A stretch of DNA of 64,000 bases from Ooceraea biroi. Its lineage: Eukaryota; Arthropoda; Insecta; Hymenoptera; Formicidae. The translations under genes were made by a program, and so were the position numbers. This document shows, one piece after another, positions 21,328-33,674 of the stretch. Within the stretch, counting starts at the first letter, position 1; the number at the start of each line of letters is the position of its first letter. The stretch covers positions 12,013,278 to 12,077,277 of the forward strand of contig NC_039507.1 in the NCBI RefSeq assembly GCF_003672135.1. The letters run 5' to 3'. The notes beneath the pieces were generated by a model that saw only the letters and a list, made by a program, of their open reading frames with translations, had not been told where the DNA came from and ran no database searches.

Positions 21328-23492
21328 TTAAGATTCCATTTGTTTCAACATACAGTTGAGTTGTCGCAGAACATCCATTACATGCTTTATCAAGATAAAT
21401 CCAGACATCGTGTCAGGTCGCAATGTTCGAATATAACATTGTTTGTATAAATTCGTTAGTTTGTCGTACCTAAAATTTCATTTCAAGAAATATATTAAAA
21501 GTACAACTTAACACATAAAACGTAAAATATATTTACGTAATTCTTGACAAATTATATGTACAATTTACGAATAACATACTCTTTTCTATTGTGTACTGGA
21601 CTTTTACTGAGAAATAACTTGGTCAACGATCGTAAAAGAAATTGTAATCTTTGTTCCAGCAAAATAACAAGCTTCTCCTCGCCATCTATTAACTTTTGCT
21701 CCTCGACTACTTTTTCATGCTCAGCGCTGTCGTTCTTTAATTCATTATCGGTTACTTCCTTCGTCTTCTGTTCTGCCATGTTATTTCGTTCGCACAATAT
21801 TTGTATGATAGGTATACATTGTAAAACTAAATCTAAGCCATTTTGATATGCTTTTAACTTGCTGTTAAAAGTAGTACCGCCTAAAAAAATTAATTTGCAA
21901 TTTTATGACAGAATTAATCGAACAAAAGTACAGGAAAATTAAAAATAATTTTATAGTTATAGTTGAAACGTACTGTGCGCTTGATATTCCGCTAAGGCAA
22001 TTCTTTCCAATTGCACTGTTAAGTATTCTGTACTCTGTTCTAACAACAGCAATAACTTCGTCGCCTTATCATAATACAGTTTGCACAATTGCAAACTCAT
22101 CTTTTTCTTGCTGTTATCTACATCAGACTCGAATTCTCTATACACGTGATGGTATAACGAAGCTAATCGATGCTGAATGCTTGCAGCACGAAATTGATAG
22201 ACTGGTTGGCGTGGCCCTGGCGTATCCACATCACAATGTTTGAGTGCTTTCTGCAGGATATCAACTACCTCTCTCTCCATTTCTTCTTCACTCTAAAATG
22301 GAAACAATTTATCGATTAACTTAGTTCTCAATAAAAACAATTGTAAATAAAAAAATACGATTTATATACTATACAGTTTTATTAGTTGAGTATATTAGCA
22401 CTTATTTCAATGAAATAAATTAGAAGTAAATTCGTTTATGCATAAAAAAATATTCACACAAGTTGCATTTGGCTTTTGATGATCTTAAGTTACTTTAAAA
22501 AATTTGCAAGGATAGAATTGATCTTAACGTGTCCTAATCAAATTATATTAAAATACGTCTTTCTCAAAACCCTATAATTTTACAATGTACTCATTTATTT
22601 TGAGAAAAATATTATAGGTAATTAAGTCATTTTACCTTATGTCCGGCTATAGGATAATCCTGCAATAGTGTAGCCATCGTGTATAATGTTGTTGATAAAT
22701 CCCATGTTACGGTATCCCATATTGCCTGATTCGTTTTCCTGCTGCCTAGAACTTGCAGAGCCTTCTGATAGCTGGTGAGCGCTTTATTGTAATAATGACG
22801 TTCCTGTGTGTTCTGTTTATCATTCACATGCGCGCAAAGTCGCATGAGACGACCTGTGTTGGAATGCAAAAGCGCCAAATTTGTCTCGTCGTGAACGGTT
22901 TCAAAAGCCTTGATACCAGATTCTAAATGAGTTAACGAACATGTCAAAAGTGCAGTCACATCTGATGAATTTGACGATTTATCCGTTTGATTCTCTTGCT
23001 GCTTATATCGAGCTGCAATGCAGTTATAATTTATCAATTAGTGAACAATGTGCATTCGCGAGTTTTAATTGGTACATAGTATGTAAATATTACGCACATC
23101 CTGCTTGATTCATATAAAAGACGCCCAGTTCGTTGTGAATGTTCCCTAACCGCCTTAACAAGTTATTTCTATCTATATCCATCGATTCTAGTGACAACGC
23201 CTTTTCATAACATTTATAAGAACAAATCATGGTAAATTCTAAACTTTCCAATCCCTTTGGTAATAATTCAGCACCATCTATAACAAGATATAAACAGTAC
23301 AGATTATACGATTATTTATATTATTAGGATATTTTTGCAAACATTATACAATTATATAACATTATATAACAGAGCAAATATTATAAATGTGAGCAAAAGT
23401 TATAAATGTAGATACTTAAAAACTGAGTTGATATTTTTGGGTGACTTTGCTGTGCTTGCATAAGATTAAATTTTTTTAAATAAAAATGTTAT

Positions 23493-23529
<37 letters not shown>

Positions 23530-26100
23530 AAATCTTATAAATTTACAAAAGTGTATTTTCCTTTGTTCTGTTTTTTCTTTCGGAGAAATATAGATACATT
23601 AATTAAAATGGCACAAAATGTATAGTTCTATGTATTTTAATACTTACTCATATCCAAGTCTTGTAGATCCATATTATATACTTCTTCAACTATTTTCTCC
23701 GCCATTTCGTTTCTTATCTCATAATCTTTTCTATGTTTCTTCACATTACACCAATCTTGTACAATCATAAAGCAACAATCACCCGCGCGGCCTAATAAAT
23801 AACTGATCGATTTGTCATTTCTCACGCCACAGAAGATCTCTAATATTTTCTGACAATGTAATACTTCCAGCATATATCTAAGAGAAGTACCATAATTTTT
23901 ATTTACATATTCCTTCTCGGCGAGTACAGCAAATATCAAGGAAGCTTTCTCATACAATAACGTTTTCAAATGTGCGTTCCAGCAAATATTATCACTCTTT
24001 TTTGCTGCTTGCCATGTAGGCAACGTTTTAAGTTTACACAATAACGCATTTTCATTCGTTGTGTCTTTCACGATATTTTTTTCATTTTTCTTTTTCTTTT
24101 GTTTGTTTTTCTTTTTATGCATGAATCTATGATCATTCTCCGAATTATTGTCTAATGTAATAATTTTGTTTGATTTTATTTTAATCTCATTTAATGAAGC
24201 ATATGGCATAGGAATTGCTTCGAAAGGTTTTGCCATATTCAGATGTGTCTCTTCGTATTTTCGTTTTTCTTTTTCACGCTCTTCCGCTTTCTTTTGTTCC
24301 TCGTCTGCATTGTCTTCTGTCGGAAAATACCGAAGACATTCGAGCCCGTGAGTAACATGTTCTAATCCAGATAGACATCTCTCTTCTATTGTACCAGAAA
24401 TTGGTGGTGGTTTATACTTTGGTTGTTCGCGTTCTGCTTGTTCCTTTACTGCAAAAATAATTAAATTAAATTTAATTTAATTTAAAAAAATTAAATTTAG
24501 GTTTACAAGAAAAATTTAGAAAAAAAGTATAAATTAAATATTCATTTACTATTAGCTAAAGTTAAAGATTTAATTGCAGCGAAAGTTTGCTCCTCTTCAC
24601 TTTCTTCCTTTTCATTCTCGTGATTCGTACTATATTCGCTGTGAGCGTCTTCCTCTTCACTTTGATCCAATAATCTTGGACTGGCTGGATCTGTATCTGA
24701 TGGTACATACAAATCCGAAAGCATAAAATGTGCGGATGTAACGATCTGTGGATATTTCTCTTTGACTAATAATTGAACGCAATTTTTCAACAGCATTCTG
24801 ATCGTGCCTTGATGACGATGATAATCAGGGGAATATTTCATGTTGCGAGCTACTCTATACAATAACATCGCAACAGGCACAGTGAAAGGATTTTGTCCCT
24901 TATCTTCTGAAACATCACTGCACAATGATGTTAAATCATATAATTTCACAACATCGTCATTCTCACCTATATATATATATAAAATAACATATAAATAAGA
25001 TACAATCTTAAAATATAAGGACCTTTTAGTTTTTATACATATTTAGCAGAATAATATTTACCCTTAAATAACCAATAAGTATGACCAGCTTTTGTTGCAT
25101 TATTTTTTAGAAAACTTAAAATATTCTGAGCAACATCTCGAATCACTTTCGAACTAAACTTGGAATCATCCAAATTTGGAAGATCCTCTGTTTTTATCAG
25201 TTCATATTTTTGTACTATACCATCTAAATGATAACACATCACTACTTCTGGAACATTGCACATTAAATTATCTAACCAATAGTCTATTCCCGTTAAAACA
25301 TTAATAGGTTTTGACATATCACGCAATCGTAAGCTAATACACGGGTGTGTTTGACCGCCAAATATCGGCATGTCCGTTCCAATAAGCATCTGTATGTTCT
25401 CGAATGTCCACACGACATTCCTCGTATAATTATGATTATAATTTGGGTCGGGTACTTTCTCCTCTTGCGTCGGCTCAGGTAAACATGGCTCCAATGGTTT
25501 CACAGGTAATTGAGGTTTCTCATTCTGCTTGTTACTGTCTGCGAGCACTATAGAATGATAAAGAAACTTGGATATCAAATTTCTCTGTTGTAAACTGTTT
25601 CTACTATACGCTTTGTGAAAGAGACGTTTTTCTTTGTCACCAAGATTCTGAAAAATATGTTCGTAGAAGAACTTCTTTAGCCATTCCCAGTCGCTCTTGG
25701 CCTGCCGCAATAAGTATTTATGTATATCGAAGTCGTCCAATAACAACGTATTTTCAATACGATGCACCATCATTGAGATTACACCATGATAGTATGGTAG
25801 TTTAAGCAGCTTTTTAATATTTTCTGCATCTGATACTACATCCACTTCACCGACACAATCAGGAAACATATGCGCCATACGGAAACTAGAAAATCCTGTA
25901 CTTTGAGACCATACATTCTGTAAACCATAACTTTCTGCTGAACTGCTGAGCCAGTTACTTGGTGGAAGATTTAAATCTGTATTGCATTGTAACTGAGCAT
26001 ATGTTGCTGGTGTCTGAACTGTTGAATATTTTACTACTGCAGTAGATTTGACAGGTTTCTTTGGTGAATCTGGTGGTACAACTAAAGCCATCGATTTCAT
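21328..26100 (-). CDS. EDRF1: EDRF1 (erythroid differentiation-related factor 1 homologue)
   Basis: Eight coding exons can be read on the minus strand: 26100-25062, 24966-24550, 24448-23648, 23277-23098, 23012-22636, 22292-21974, 21880-21619 and 21469-21328. All junctions are GT-AG with matching phases, giving 1,178 codons, close to vertebrate EDRF1. The first exon holds the conserved N-terminal signature: NTDLNLPPSNWL, TGFSSFRMAH, GEVDVVSDAENIKKLLKLPY, LLLDDFDIHKYLL and ILTG-like blocks. Exons 4-7 form tetratricopeptide-like helices, e.g. YKCYEKALSLE, YYNKALTSYQKALQVL, KLYYDKATKLLLLLEQ. Exon 3 has a lysine-rich KKKNKQKKKKNEK stretch and exon 2 an acidic tail. The family is described as nuclear and linked to transcriptional control; insect function is unclear. 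The weakest junction is the GTTATT donor of exon 7. Start chosen at ATG after an AG acceptor; a second ATG lies 9 nt on. Confidence 0.92.
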
Positions 26101-26646
26101 CTGTAATATACAAATTGAAAATATGTCAAGAAATGCATTTTTTATAAGATTTGTTACATAGCATAAATGAAGCAACATTAATTTGTTTTACAAGTATAAA
26201 ATAATTCATTTACGTTCTCTCACAAGAATGCTCATACATTTCTAACAAAATATTGTTGAGTAAATTTTGATAAATATACACTTTATTCAATTAATTACTG
26301 TATATTATAAATCATTCCTTCATTTTAGGAATTGTGTAACTATATTTCTTTTTTACTTCTTTTCTATTATCTACTGTTTTTCTTTTTATAATTTTTTGTG
26401 ATTAATAACCTTTATGTAAGGATTGGATCATACTTGGAAAATGACTTGTCAACAATATGTAAAAAAAAAAAAACAGATTGTCCCAATGTTGAAACCACTT
26501 TTATAGGTTTTTATGTATTAGATTAACAATAATATATAACAATAATATAGAAATTACTACTGAGGTATTGTTCGTAATAGAGATATTATGTATAAGCAAT
26601 ATTTTTGCATGTACTTCGAACATTAGCAATATTAATAAAAACTCAC

Positions 26647-26900
26647 CGCGTCAACGTTGACAATAAAATTTTTTGACATTTTATGTACTGAATAACACTT
26701 ACGTATCTTTATAAAATAATTACTTATTCATTCACTCACTCTCTATATACACGCGCGCACGTGCACGCTATGTGTATAAATGTACGTATATATTGAAAAT
26801 TATTAGAAAAATCTAAACTGTCTAGCTATCAACTTCTGCAACGTAAATAATGCAGCTATAGGTTATGTTATTGGTGTGTCGGCATTGTCATTGTCCGCTG
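26647..26900 (-). promoter_or_regulatory. likely EDRF1 5' non-coding exon and promoter
   Basis: The first coding exon begins right at an AG acceptor, so an upstream leader exon is expected. A strong donor (ACGCG then GTGAGTTT on the minus strand, 26646-26641) lies about 540 bp upstream. The transcription start is not visible. A less AT-rich stretch at 26820-26930 may be the core promoter. Confidence 0.4.
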
Positions 26901-26968
26901 GATTATCATTTACAAATTTCTATATTATCGAAGTAGGATAATATACATTTCAAGAATGATTGTGTCGT

Positions 26969-29452
26969 AGGTCTACAAAGTTGGCCCCCCTCCTACAACA
27001 ATATATAAAACTATTAGTATATTCGGTTTGTACATCGTTTGTACATGAATGTACCACAATTTTTAGTATTTGTACATTCCTGGTTAATTGAAAAAAAATA
27101 ACAAAGTTTTAGTAACTAGACGAATGATAGTTAGCCCCTCCTATGCTATAATTATTGCATATTTATGTGTTTATCGTGTTTAATCGTTTGTACATCGTTT
27201 GTACATCGTTTGTACATTATTTATAATTCATTAACTTTTCATTTAAACATTTACTTTTTTAAATATAAATAAATAATTTTCATTCGAATATGGACCTCCG
27301 TATAGTTAGCAGACAAATATGATAAATCTTTTTTTTATTGCAATCGTTTGGGAATCGTATGGGAAAGTTTAGGAAACCACTTTTAAAGTTTGGGAAATAA
27401 TAGTTTTTTAATAATTAATGAAAATTAGTTGAGCGTATAGTTAGCAGACATCATTCCAAATATCTTTTCGTTCTTTTTCGTTTCTTTCAACGCCAAATCA
27501 TTTGGGAAATACGCTTATAATGTTTTCAGAGTTTGGGAAATAATGATTTCTCCTCAAAATAAAGTTTAAAGTCATCAACCAGACGTGCAGTCAGAATCTA
27601 GGGACTTTTGGACTATAGGCTATATAATGGAAAAACGTTTATAACCTTGATATTTCTCATTGTTTTCCATTTCAATAATTTGGGAATCGTTTGGGAAAGT
27701 TTAGGAAACCACTTTTAGAGTTTGGGAAATAAGTTTTTTAAGGTGATGCTGGTGTTGCTAGTGAAACAGTGTTGCCATTTGCACAAAAATTACAGTTAAA
27801 ATGCTTTTTACAAAACTTTGGCAATTTGTACGCACAAAATTGAGGTGGTCTCGTATCGGAATAAAATAAAGGAATATAATAAAGCTTTTCGAAGTTACTT
27901 TAAAAGCGTAATAAAAAAGAAAGGTGTATTCTCCTTTACAGAATACAGAATACATATAAACTTTCTTACTTTAATATTATTAATTTTTTATACTGGGAAA
28001 GTATATGCTTGGGTGGAAGAGCACGAGGAGACGGGCTTCGCTCGTCATCTAGTACTCTTCCATATAAAAAAATAACAAAACTTTGGGGTGACCAAAAGTA
28101 CTGCGTGAAGTTACAATGTAGAACTTTGCTATGCGTGGAACCTCGCTTCATATACTATCAGCATATGCTTTATAAATGTATTAAATATCGCACGTATGCG
28201 CAAAGTAAGCATGGTAGCATCGCATACGTGCGATATTTAATACATTTAGAAAGCATATGCTGATAGTATATGAAGCGAGGTTCCACGCATAGCAAAGTTC
28301 TACATTGTAACTTCACGCAGTACTTTTGGTCACCCCAAAGTTTTGTTATTTTTTTATATGGAAGAGTACTAGATGACGAGCGAAGCCCGTCTCCTCGTGC
28401 TCTTCCACCCAAGCATATACTTTCCCAGTATAAAAAATTAATAATATTAAAGTAAGAAAGTTTATATGTATTCTGTATTCTGTAAAGGAGAATACACCTT
28501 TCTTTTTTATTACGCTTTTAAAGTAACTTCGAAAAGCTTTATTATATTCCTTTATTTTATTCCGATACGAGACCACCTCAATTTTGTGCGTACAAATTGC
28601 CAAAGTTTTGTAAAAAGCATTTTAACTGTAATTTTTGTGCAAATGGCAACACTGTTTCACTAGCAACACCAGCATCACCTTAAAAAACTTATTTCCCAAA
28701 CTCTAAAAGTGGTTTCCTAAACTTTCCCAAACGATTCCCAAATTATTGAAATGGAAAACAATGAGAAATATCAAGGTTATAAACGTTTTTCCATTATATA
28801 GCCTATAGTCCAAAAGTCCCTAGATTCTGACTGCACGTCTGGTTGATGACTTTAAACTTTATTTTGAGGAGAAATCATTATTTCCCAAACTCTGAAAACA
28901 TTATAAGCGTATTTCCCAAATGATTTGGCGTTGAAAGAAACGAAAAAGAACGAAAAGATATTTGGAATGATGTCTGCTAACTATACGCTCAACTAATTTT
29001 CATTAATTATTAAAAAACTATTATTTCCCAAACTTTAAAAGTGGTTTCCTAAACTTTCCCATACGATTCCCAAACGATTGCAATAAAAAAAAGATTTATC
29101 ATATTTGTCTGCTAACTATACGGAGGTCCATATTCGAATGAAAATTATTTATTTATATTTAAAAAAGTAAATGTTTAAATGAAAAGTTAATGAATTATAA
29201 ATAATGTACAAACGATGTACAAACGATGTACAAACGATTAAACACGATAAACACATAAATATGCAATAATTATAGCATAGGAGGGGCTAACTATCATTCG
29301 TCTAGTTACTAAAACTTTGTTATTTTTTTTCAATTAACCAGGAATGTACAAATACTAAAAATTGTGGTACATTCATGTACAAACGATGTACAAACCGAAT
29401 ATACTAATAGTTTTATATATTGTTGTAGGAGGGGGGCCAACTTTGTAGACCT
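26969..29452. mobile_element. near-perfect palindromic foldback element FB2 with 9-bp target duplication
   Basis: The entire 2,484 bp reads as one palindrome with its axis at 28210.5. Arms are about 1.23 kb and the loop about 20 bp (28201-28220). Termini are AGGTCTACAAAG and complement. Both flanks are TTGTGTCGT (26960-26968 and 29453-29461). Each arm contains reiterated phrases (CGTTTGTACATCGTTTGTAC, TTTGGGAAA with AAACCACTTTTA, ATAGTTAGCAGAC), as in foldback arms. A 9-bp duplication fits Mutator-like or foldback elements. Mirror-image ORFs in the arms look non-coding. Arm mismatches are very few, e.g. TTTATAAATG against TTTCTAAATG near the loop. Confidence 0.92.
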
Positions 29453-29503
29453 TTGTGTCGTTTCAAGTTTATAAGTACATAAATATTTACTATATTTATA
29501 TAT

Positions 29504-31786
29504 ACAGGGTGTCTCAGAAAGAATGGGACAATGCTCGTGTGCAGATAGAGCGGACTGAACTGAGTCGAAAAGTCTTGTATCATTTTACAATTTTCGCAAT
29601 AGTTAACGAGTTATTAATTATTAAAAATTACTGTATTATTCCGGCCTACCGCCGAATGCAAGTGCGCGGCGAGTGCGACCGCCTAGCGATCGAGGTTGCT
29701 AGGTGCGCGGGGTGTTGTTTATTACAAGTGGCCTGCCTAGCCATTGCCACTGCGATCGCTAGGCACTCGATCGCTAGGCGGTCGCATCTCGCCCAGTGAT
29801 GTTCGAAATGGGATATTGCAACAGGAATAGAGGGGATTGGCTGGTCACGTACACAGACAACGTCCGTCCGTCCGGGAGCGTCGGGCAACTTTGGGCTTCG
29901 GGCAGTGCCGCTCAATTCTGAATACGGCGTGACCAGCTAATTCACCTTTATTTCTATTTATTTTGATATGTATATATATATATAATTTTATTCTTAATAA
30001 AATTATATTATATATAATAAGAATAAAATTATATTATTATTAGAGGAGAATCCCCTATTATGAGATATGCTCCTAATATAAGATAATGGAGTTTCTGCTA
30101 AACTAGTGAGCACTATCTGTTAATTCCACCATAAACTTATTACTCTTGGTGTAAAATGTATTTAGTGAAAAATTCATTGTTCGTTATTGCGTTTAGCTTT
30201 TGCAAGAAAAGGTTTGTGAAATTGTAAACATGTCAAAGAAACTTAAGGTAAGTCTTTAAACCTTGTTTATTACATAATAAAGAAATGGTTGGCAATAAAT
30301 TCAGTATGCAATGATAGAGTAGAATCGTAGTAACAGGAAAATACGCGATTTGTTGAATTGCTTAATTGTAGAGGTTAGATTTCATGATCGCGGAACCGCT
30401 GGGCGTGTGGCTCGTATAATGAGATATTCAGGGTACTCTTAATATGAGATAATTATTGCTCGAATATGAAGAGTATATAGTGTAATAAAAAGAAAGAAAA
30501 TACTACGTTAAGGGTAAAGAAAAGTTAATACGAATTTATATTACGAATTTTTGTGTATTTAATTTTTATAGAATCTAACTATGGAGGTTAGAGAAACGAG
30601 GAAGCGTTGACAGTGGAATCGTGAAGATTTGGCGAAGGCTGTGGAAGCAGTATTTTTATAAAAATATCTAATAAAGTTTTTTATTTGCAATACTGATGTA
30701 GTTTGCACTTTTAACACCGATTTCTCAAGGTATCTTATATTAGGAACACATTTTCGCGATCTTGCGTAAAGCTCTTTTTTCAAATTTTTTTAATTTTCAG
30801 AAAAAATAATATTTAAATTAGATTTTTCATTTCACCAACCTAAAGCTTATTAAATTCTCTTCAAGAGAACGTATTACATTTTTAAATTCTGCCTATAGAT
30901 TTCCTTACATTCGGCAAAATCGATATGGTATCTCATAATCGGGGACTTTCCTCTATATATAATATAATTGTATTATATATACAATTAATTCTATTTACTT
31001 TTATATAAATAGAATTAATTTTATATAATAAAATTATATTATGTATAATAAGAATAAAATGATATATATAATAATATTGCAATATACATATAATAAAAAT
31101 ATATATTATATATAATAAAATAATTAATTTAATTTCAATTAATTTATTGAAATTTTATTTAAATTACTACAGTTAACTTAAATAAAATTTCAATAAATTA
31201 ATTGAAATTAAATTAATTATTTTATTATATATAATATATATTTTTATTATATGTATATTGCAATATTATTATATATATCATTTTATTCTTATTATACATA
31301 ATATAATTTTATTATATAAAATTAATTCTATTAATATAAAAGTAAATAGAATTAATTGTATATATAATAATAATATAATTTTATTCTTATTATATATAAT
31401 ATAATTTTATTAAGAATAAAATTATATATATATATATACATATCAAAATAAATAGAAATAAAGGTGAATCAGCTGGTCACGCCGTATTCAGAATTGAGCG
31501 ACACTGCCCGAAGCCCGAAGTTGCCCGACACTCACGGACGGACGGACGTTGTCTGTGTACGTGACCAGCCATCCCCTCTACTCCTGTTGCAATATCCCAT
31601 TTCGAACATCACTGATCTCGCCGCGCGCTTGTATTCGGCGGTAGGCCAGACTAATACAGCGATTTTTAATAATTAATAACTCGTTAACTATTGCGAAAAT
31701 TGCAAAATGGTACAGGACTTTTCGACTCAGTTCAGTCCGCTCTATCTGCACACGAGCATTGTCCCATTCTTTCTGAGACACCCTGT
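29504..31786. mobile_element. composite ACAGGGTGTC foldback element
   Basis: Outer ends TATACAGGGTGTCTCAGAAAG and complement continue as a stem of about 400 bp (29504-29960 against 31430-31786), including a GTCACGTACACAGACAACGT block. The left arm holds an extra small inverted repeat with GCGACCGCCTAGCGATCGA at 29678-29790. The loop is AT-rich, is itself palindromic around 31166, and contains a pogo-derived insertion. No intact gene. Confidence 0.8.
30043..30953 (+). mobile_element. pogo/Tigger-like deletion derivative
   Basis: Ends GAGGAGAATCCCC and GGGGACTTTCCTC lie between TA dinucleotides. Inside, 30581-30660 translates to ETRKR, a stop, then QWNREDLAKAVEAVF. This is the start of a psq-type helix-turn-helix typical of pogo transposases (R-K-R-x-x-W-x-x-E-D-L-x-x-A-V-x-A-V). 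An upstream ATG with a GTAAGT donor (30230-30248) may be the first exon. The catalytic domain is absent. Confidence 0.6.
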
Positions 31787-31794
31787 ATATATAT

Positions 31795-32310
31795 CTCTAA
31801 AAAAACCTTACAAAGGTAAAAAAATACGCCAAGTACAGTAAAAACTAAATATGATGAAAACCATAGTTAACTAGCCAAGTACCTAGAAGCGATTCAGTTT
31901 GAGGATTTGTAATTTGAAATAATACTTGGCGTGCCCGGGTCGCATTAGACATGCATTCTTCTAAATTTGTACTGTCTTGAGTATTTTCACTAATGACTCG
32001 TAAATCTTTGTATTTGGTAATATTAAACAAATACGTTTACAGGTTTGCACATTAGCGGAGTGATTATAAATATCCCTTTTCATTACTCATTCAATACAAA
32101 TACTTTACACGTAGAGTTTACACAAATTATAGATAGGACGTACGTTTTAATGCGACCCGGGCACGCCAAGTATTATTTCAAATTACAAATCCTCAAACTG
32201 AATCGCTTCTAGGTACTTGGCTAGTTAACTATGGATTTCATCATATTTATTTTTGCTTTTTTATGTACTTGGTGTATTTTTTTACCTTTGTAAGGTTTTT
32301 TTTAGAGAGA
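31795..32310. mobile_element. hairpin-ended element D2
   Basis: CCAAGTA boxes are direct at 31829 and 31875 and inverted at 31923; then direct at 32166 and inverted at 32214 and 32266. The arms are reverse complements, with AGCCAAGTACCTAGAAGCG and TACTTGGCGTGCCCGGGTCG as internal landmarks. Outside the outer boxes, ACCTTACAAAGGT (left) and ACCTTTGTAAGGT (right) form small hairpins, followed by AGAGAGATCTC. No ORF of interest. Confidence 0.8.
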
Positions 32311-32329
32311 TCTCATTACTTTTTGTAAA

Positions 32330-32710
32330 CATTTTTATGTTTCATTAATTTTAAATATTTTTATGTATTTTGTATTGCCGCAATAATATGCCATTTTATT
32401 TCTGCTGTGAGATCTCATCCGACATATAAATTTTGGATAATAAAGATTTATCTAATCGTGCAAATCACCTTAATTCTTCTAATTGTCAAATATAAATTGA
32501 CAATTTAAAATTGTCTCTCTCACTCCCTCTCTTTATTCCTCGGTTTCGTTCTATGAGTATAAAATGTTCCAAATTATATCTTAAATTGTCATAATATATC
32601 GTTCAAAATTAGAAGAATTATTTACTTATCATTGCGACGCTATCACGATGATTTCATTTAAACAAGTAAATTTAAATTTTTTATAAGTTTTGCAATTTAT
32701 ATATTTATCT
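32330..32710. repeat. inverted copy of the repeat at 1-400
   Basis: Reverse-complement match to 1-400, with small indels and about 10 percent differences by eye. It directly abuts element D2, so D2 may be inserted in, or be part of, this larger repeat. Confidence 0.7.
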
Positions 32711-32721
32711 TAAAATAAAAC

Positions 32722-33237
32722 ATTATCCACACAGGTGAAAAATTTGTGTTAAATTTAACAGATATCACATGTCCCAAACGGTCCACATAAATTTTTGTGT
32801 TAATTTAACATAATATGGATATGTTAAATGGTGACACTAATATTATGTTAATATTTTAACCCAAAATGAGTGCAAACTGCGAAGTAATTTGAAATAAATT
32901 TTATGTAAAATCAACATATTTTTCATGATAAAATTAACTCGAAAAAAAAAGTTGTTTTTACATACATCTTTACTCTCAACATAGTTTTCTGTAAAGTTTA
33001 ACAGATAAAACTTGTCACTAATAATACGGAACATATCTATTGTGTAAAATTAAAAATAGGTGACAATGTGTAATTTTTACACTTTTTTTTAGTTGTTATA
33101 AAAATTTAACATTTGAGTAGAATTAACACAACAGCACAACATGTTAAATTAACACATGAATGTGTTAAATATTTAACACAAAAATGTTAACCGGCATATT
33201 TTTTAACAAGAAAACAAATTTTCCAACTGTGCAAGTA
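32722..33237. mobile_element. MITE saturated with TGTTAAATTTAACA words
   Basis: Begins TATCCACACAGGTG and ends with a degenerate CAACTGTGCAAGTA after CAAATTTT. TGTTAAATTTAAC, GTGTTAAAT and GTTAACAT words recur over 500 bp in both senses. The CCACACAG terminus resembles the MITEs at 18458 and 38936. Non-coding. Confidence 0.6.
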
Positions 33238-33239
33238 TT

Positions 33240-33624
33240 AAAATCAGTTTTAATTTATAATAAATTAAATCATGCATGTATGAATGGCAGCTTGACGGAC
33301 AAAATCGCTTTGCATGTGTATGTACGAACATATGTACGTGAGTGGTCTGAAATCCCACGGAAATGGAAAACGGAACGCCACAATTTTAACATATTATATA
33401 ATAAAAGTGCCGTTAGATTTTTGATAACGGCTTTAGTTCCTGAAATATTTTAATCATAAGTTTATGTGACCTGTCAAATGATATGAAGATAAGCTATACG
33501 GTAGCGCTCGACGTCTATGCACTGAACTTGGTAACGCTCGATGTTTATGCAGTGATTCTCATTGTTCGGAGCTTTATTTTTGATTTTTATGTACTTGGTG
33601 TCGCGACGCTACCGCGTCGCTTGA
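33240..33624 (+). repeat. family A copy A2
   Basis: Ends with inverted box TACTTGG (33592-33598), perfect hairpin GCGACGC TACC GCGTCGC (33603-33620) and TTGA. The upstream half (CGCTTTGCATGTGTATGTACG and nearby) is shared with A3 at 44270-44690; the downstream half is shared with A1 at 1480-1729. Non-coding. Confidence 0.7.
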
Positions 33625-33674
33625 TATAGCATTTGTAATATTACGTGTTATGTTCAATTTATATCACTGTTATA

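Noticed and set aside
23490..23530. TA microsatellite as a regulatory element of EDRF1
   Set aside because: It is a plain dinucleotide run within an intron; nothing else supports a role.
26101..26178. Extending EDRF1 upstream to an ATG at 26178
   Set aside because: Those codons (MLLHLCYVTN...) are intron read-through; an AG acceptor stands immediately before the ATG at 26100.
26969..29452. Pairs of identical small ORFs in both arms (for example 27758-27955 and 28466-28663)
   Set aside because: They are the same sequence read twice because of the palindrome; no protein-like features or family match.
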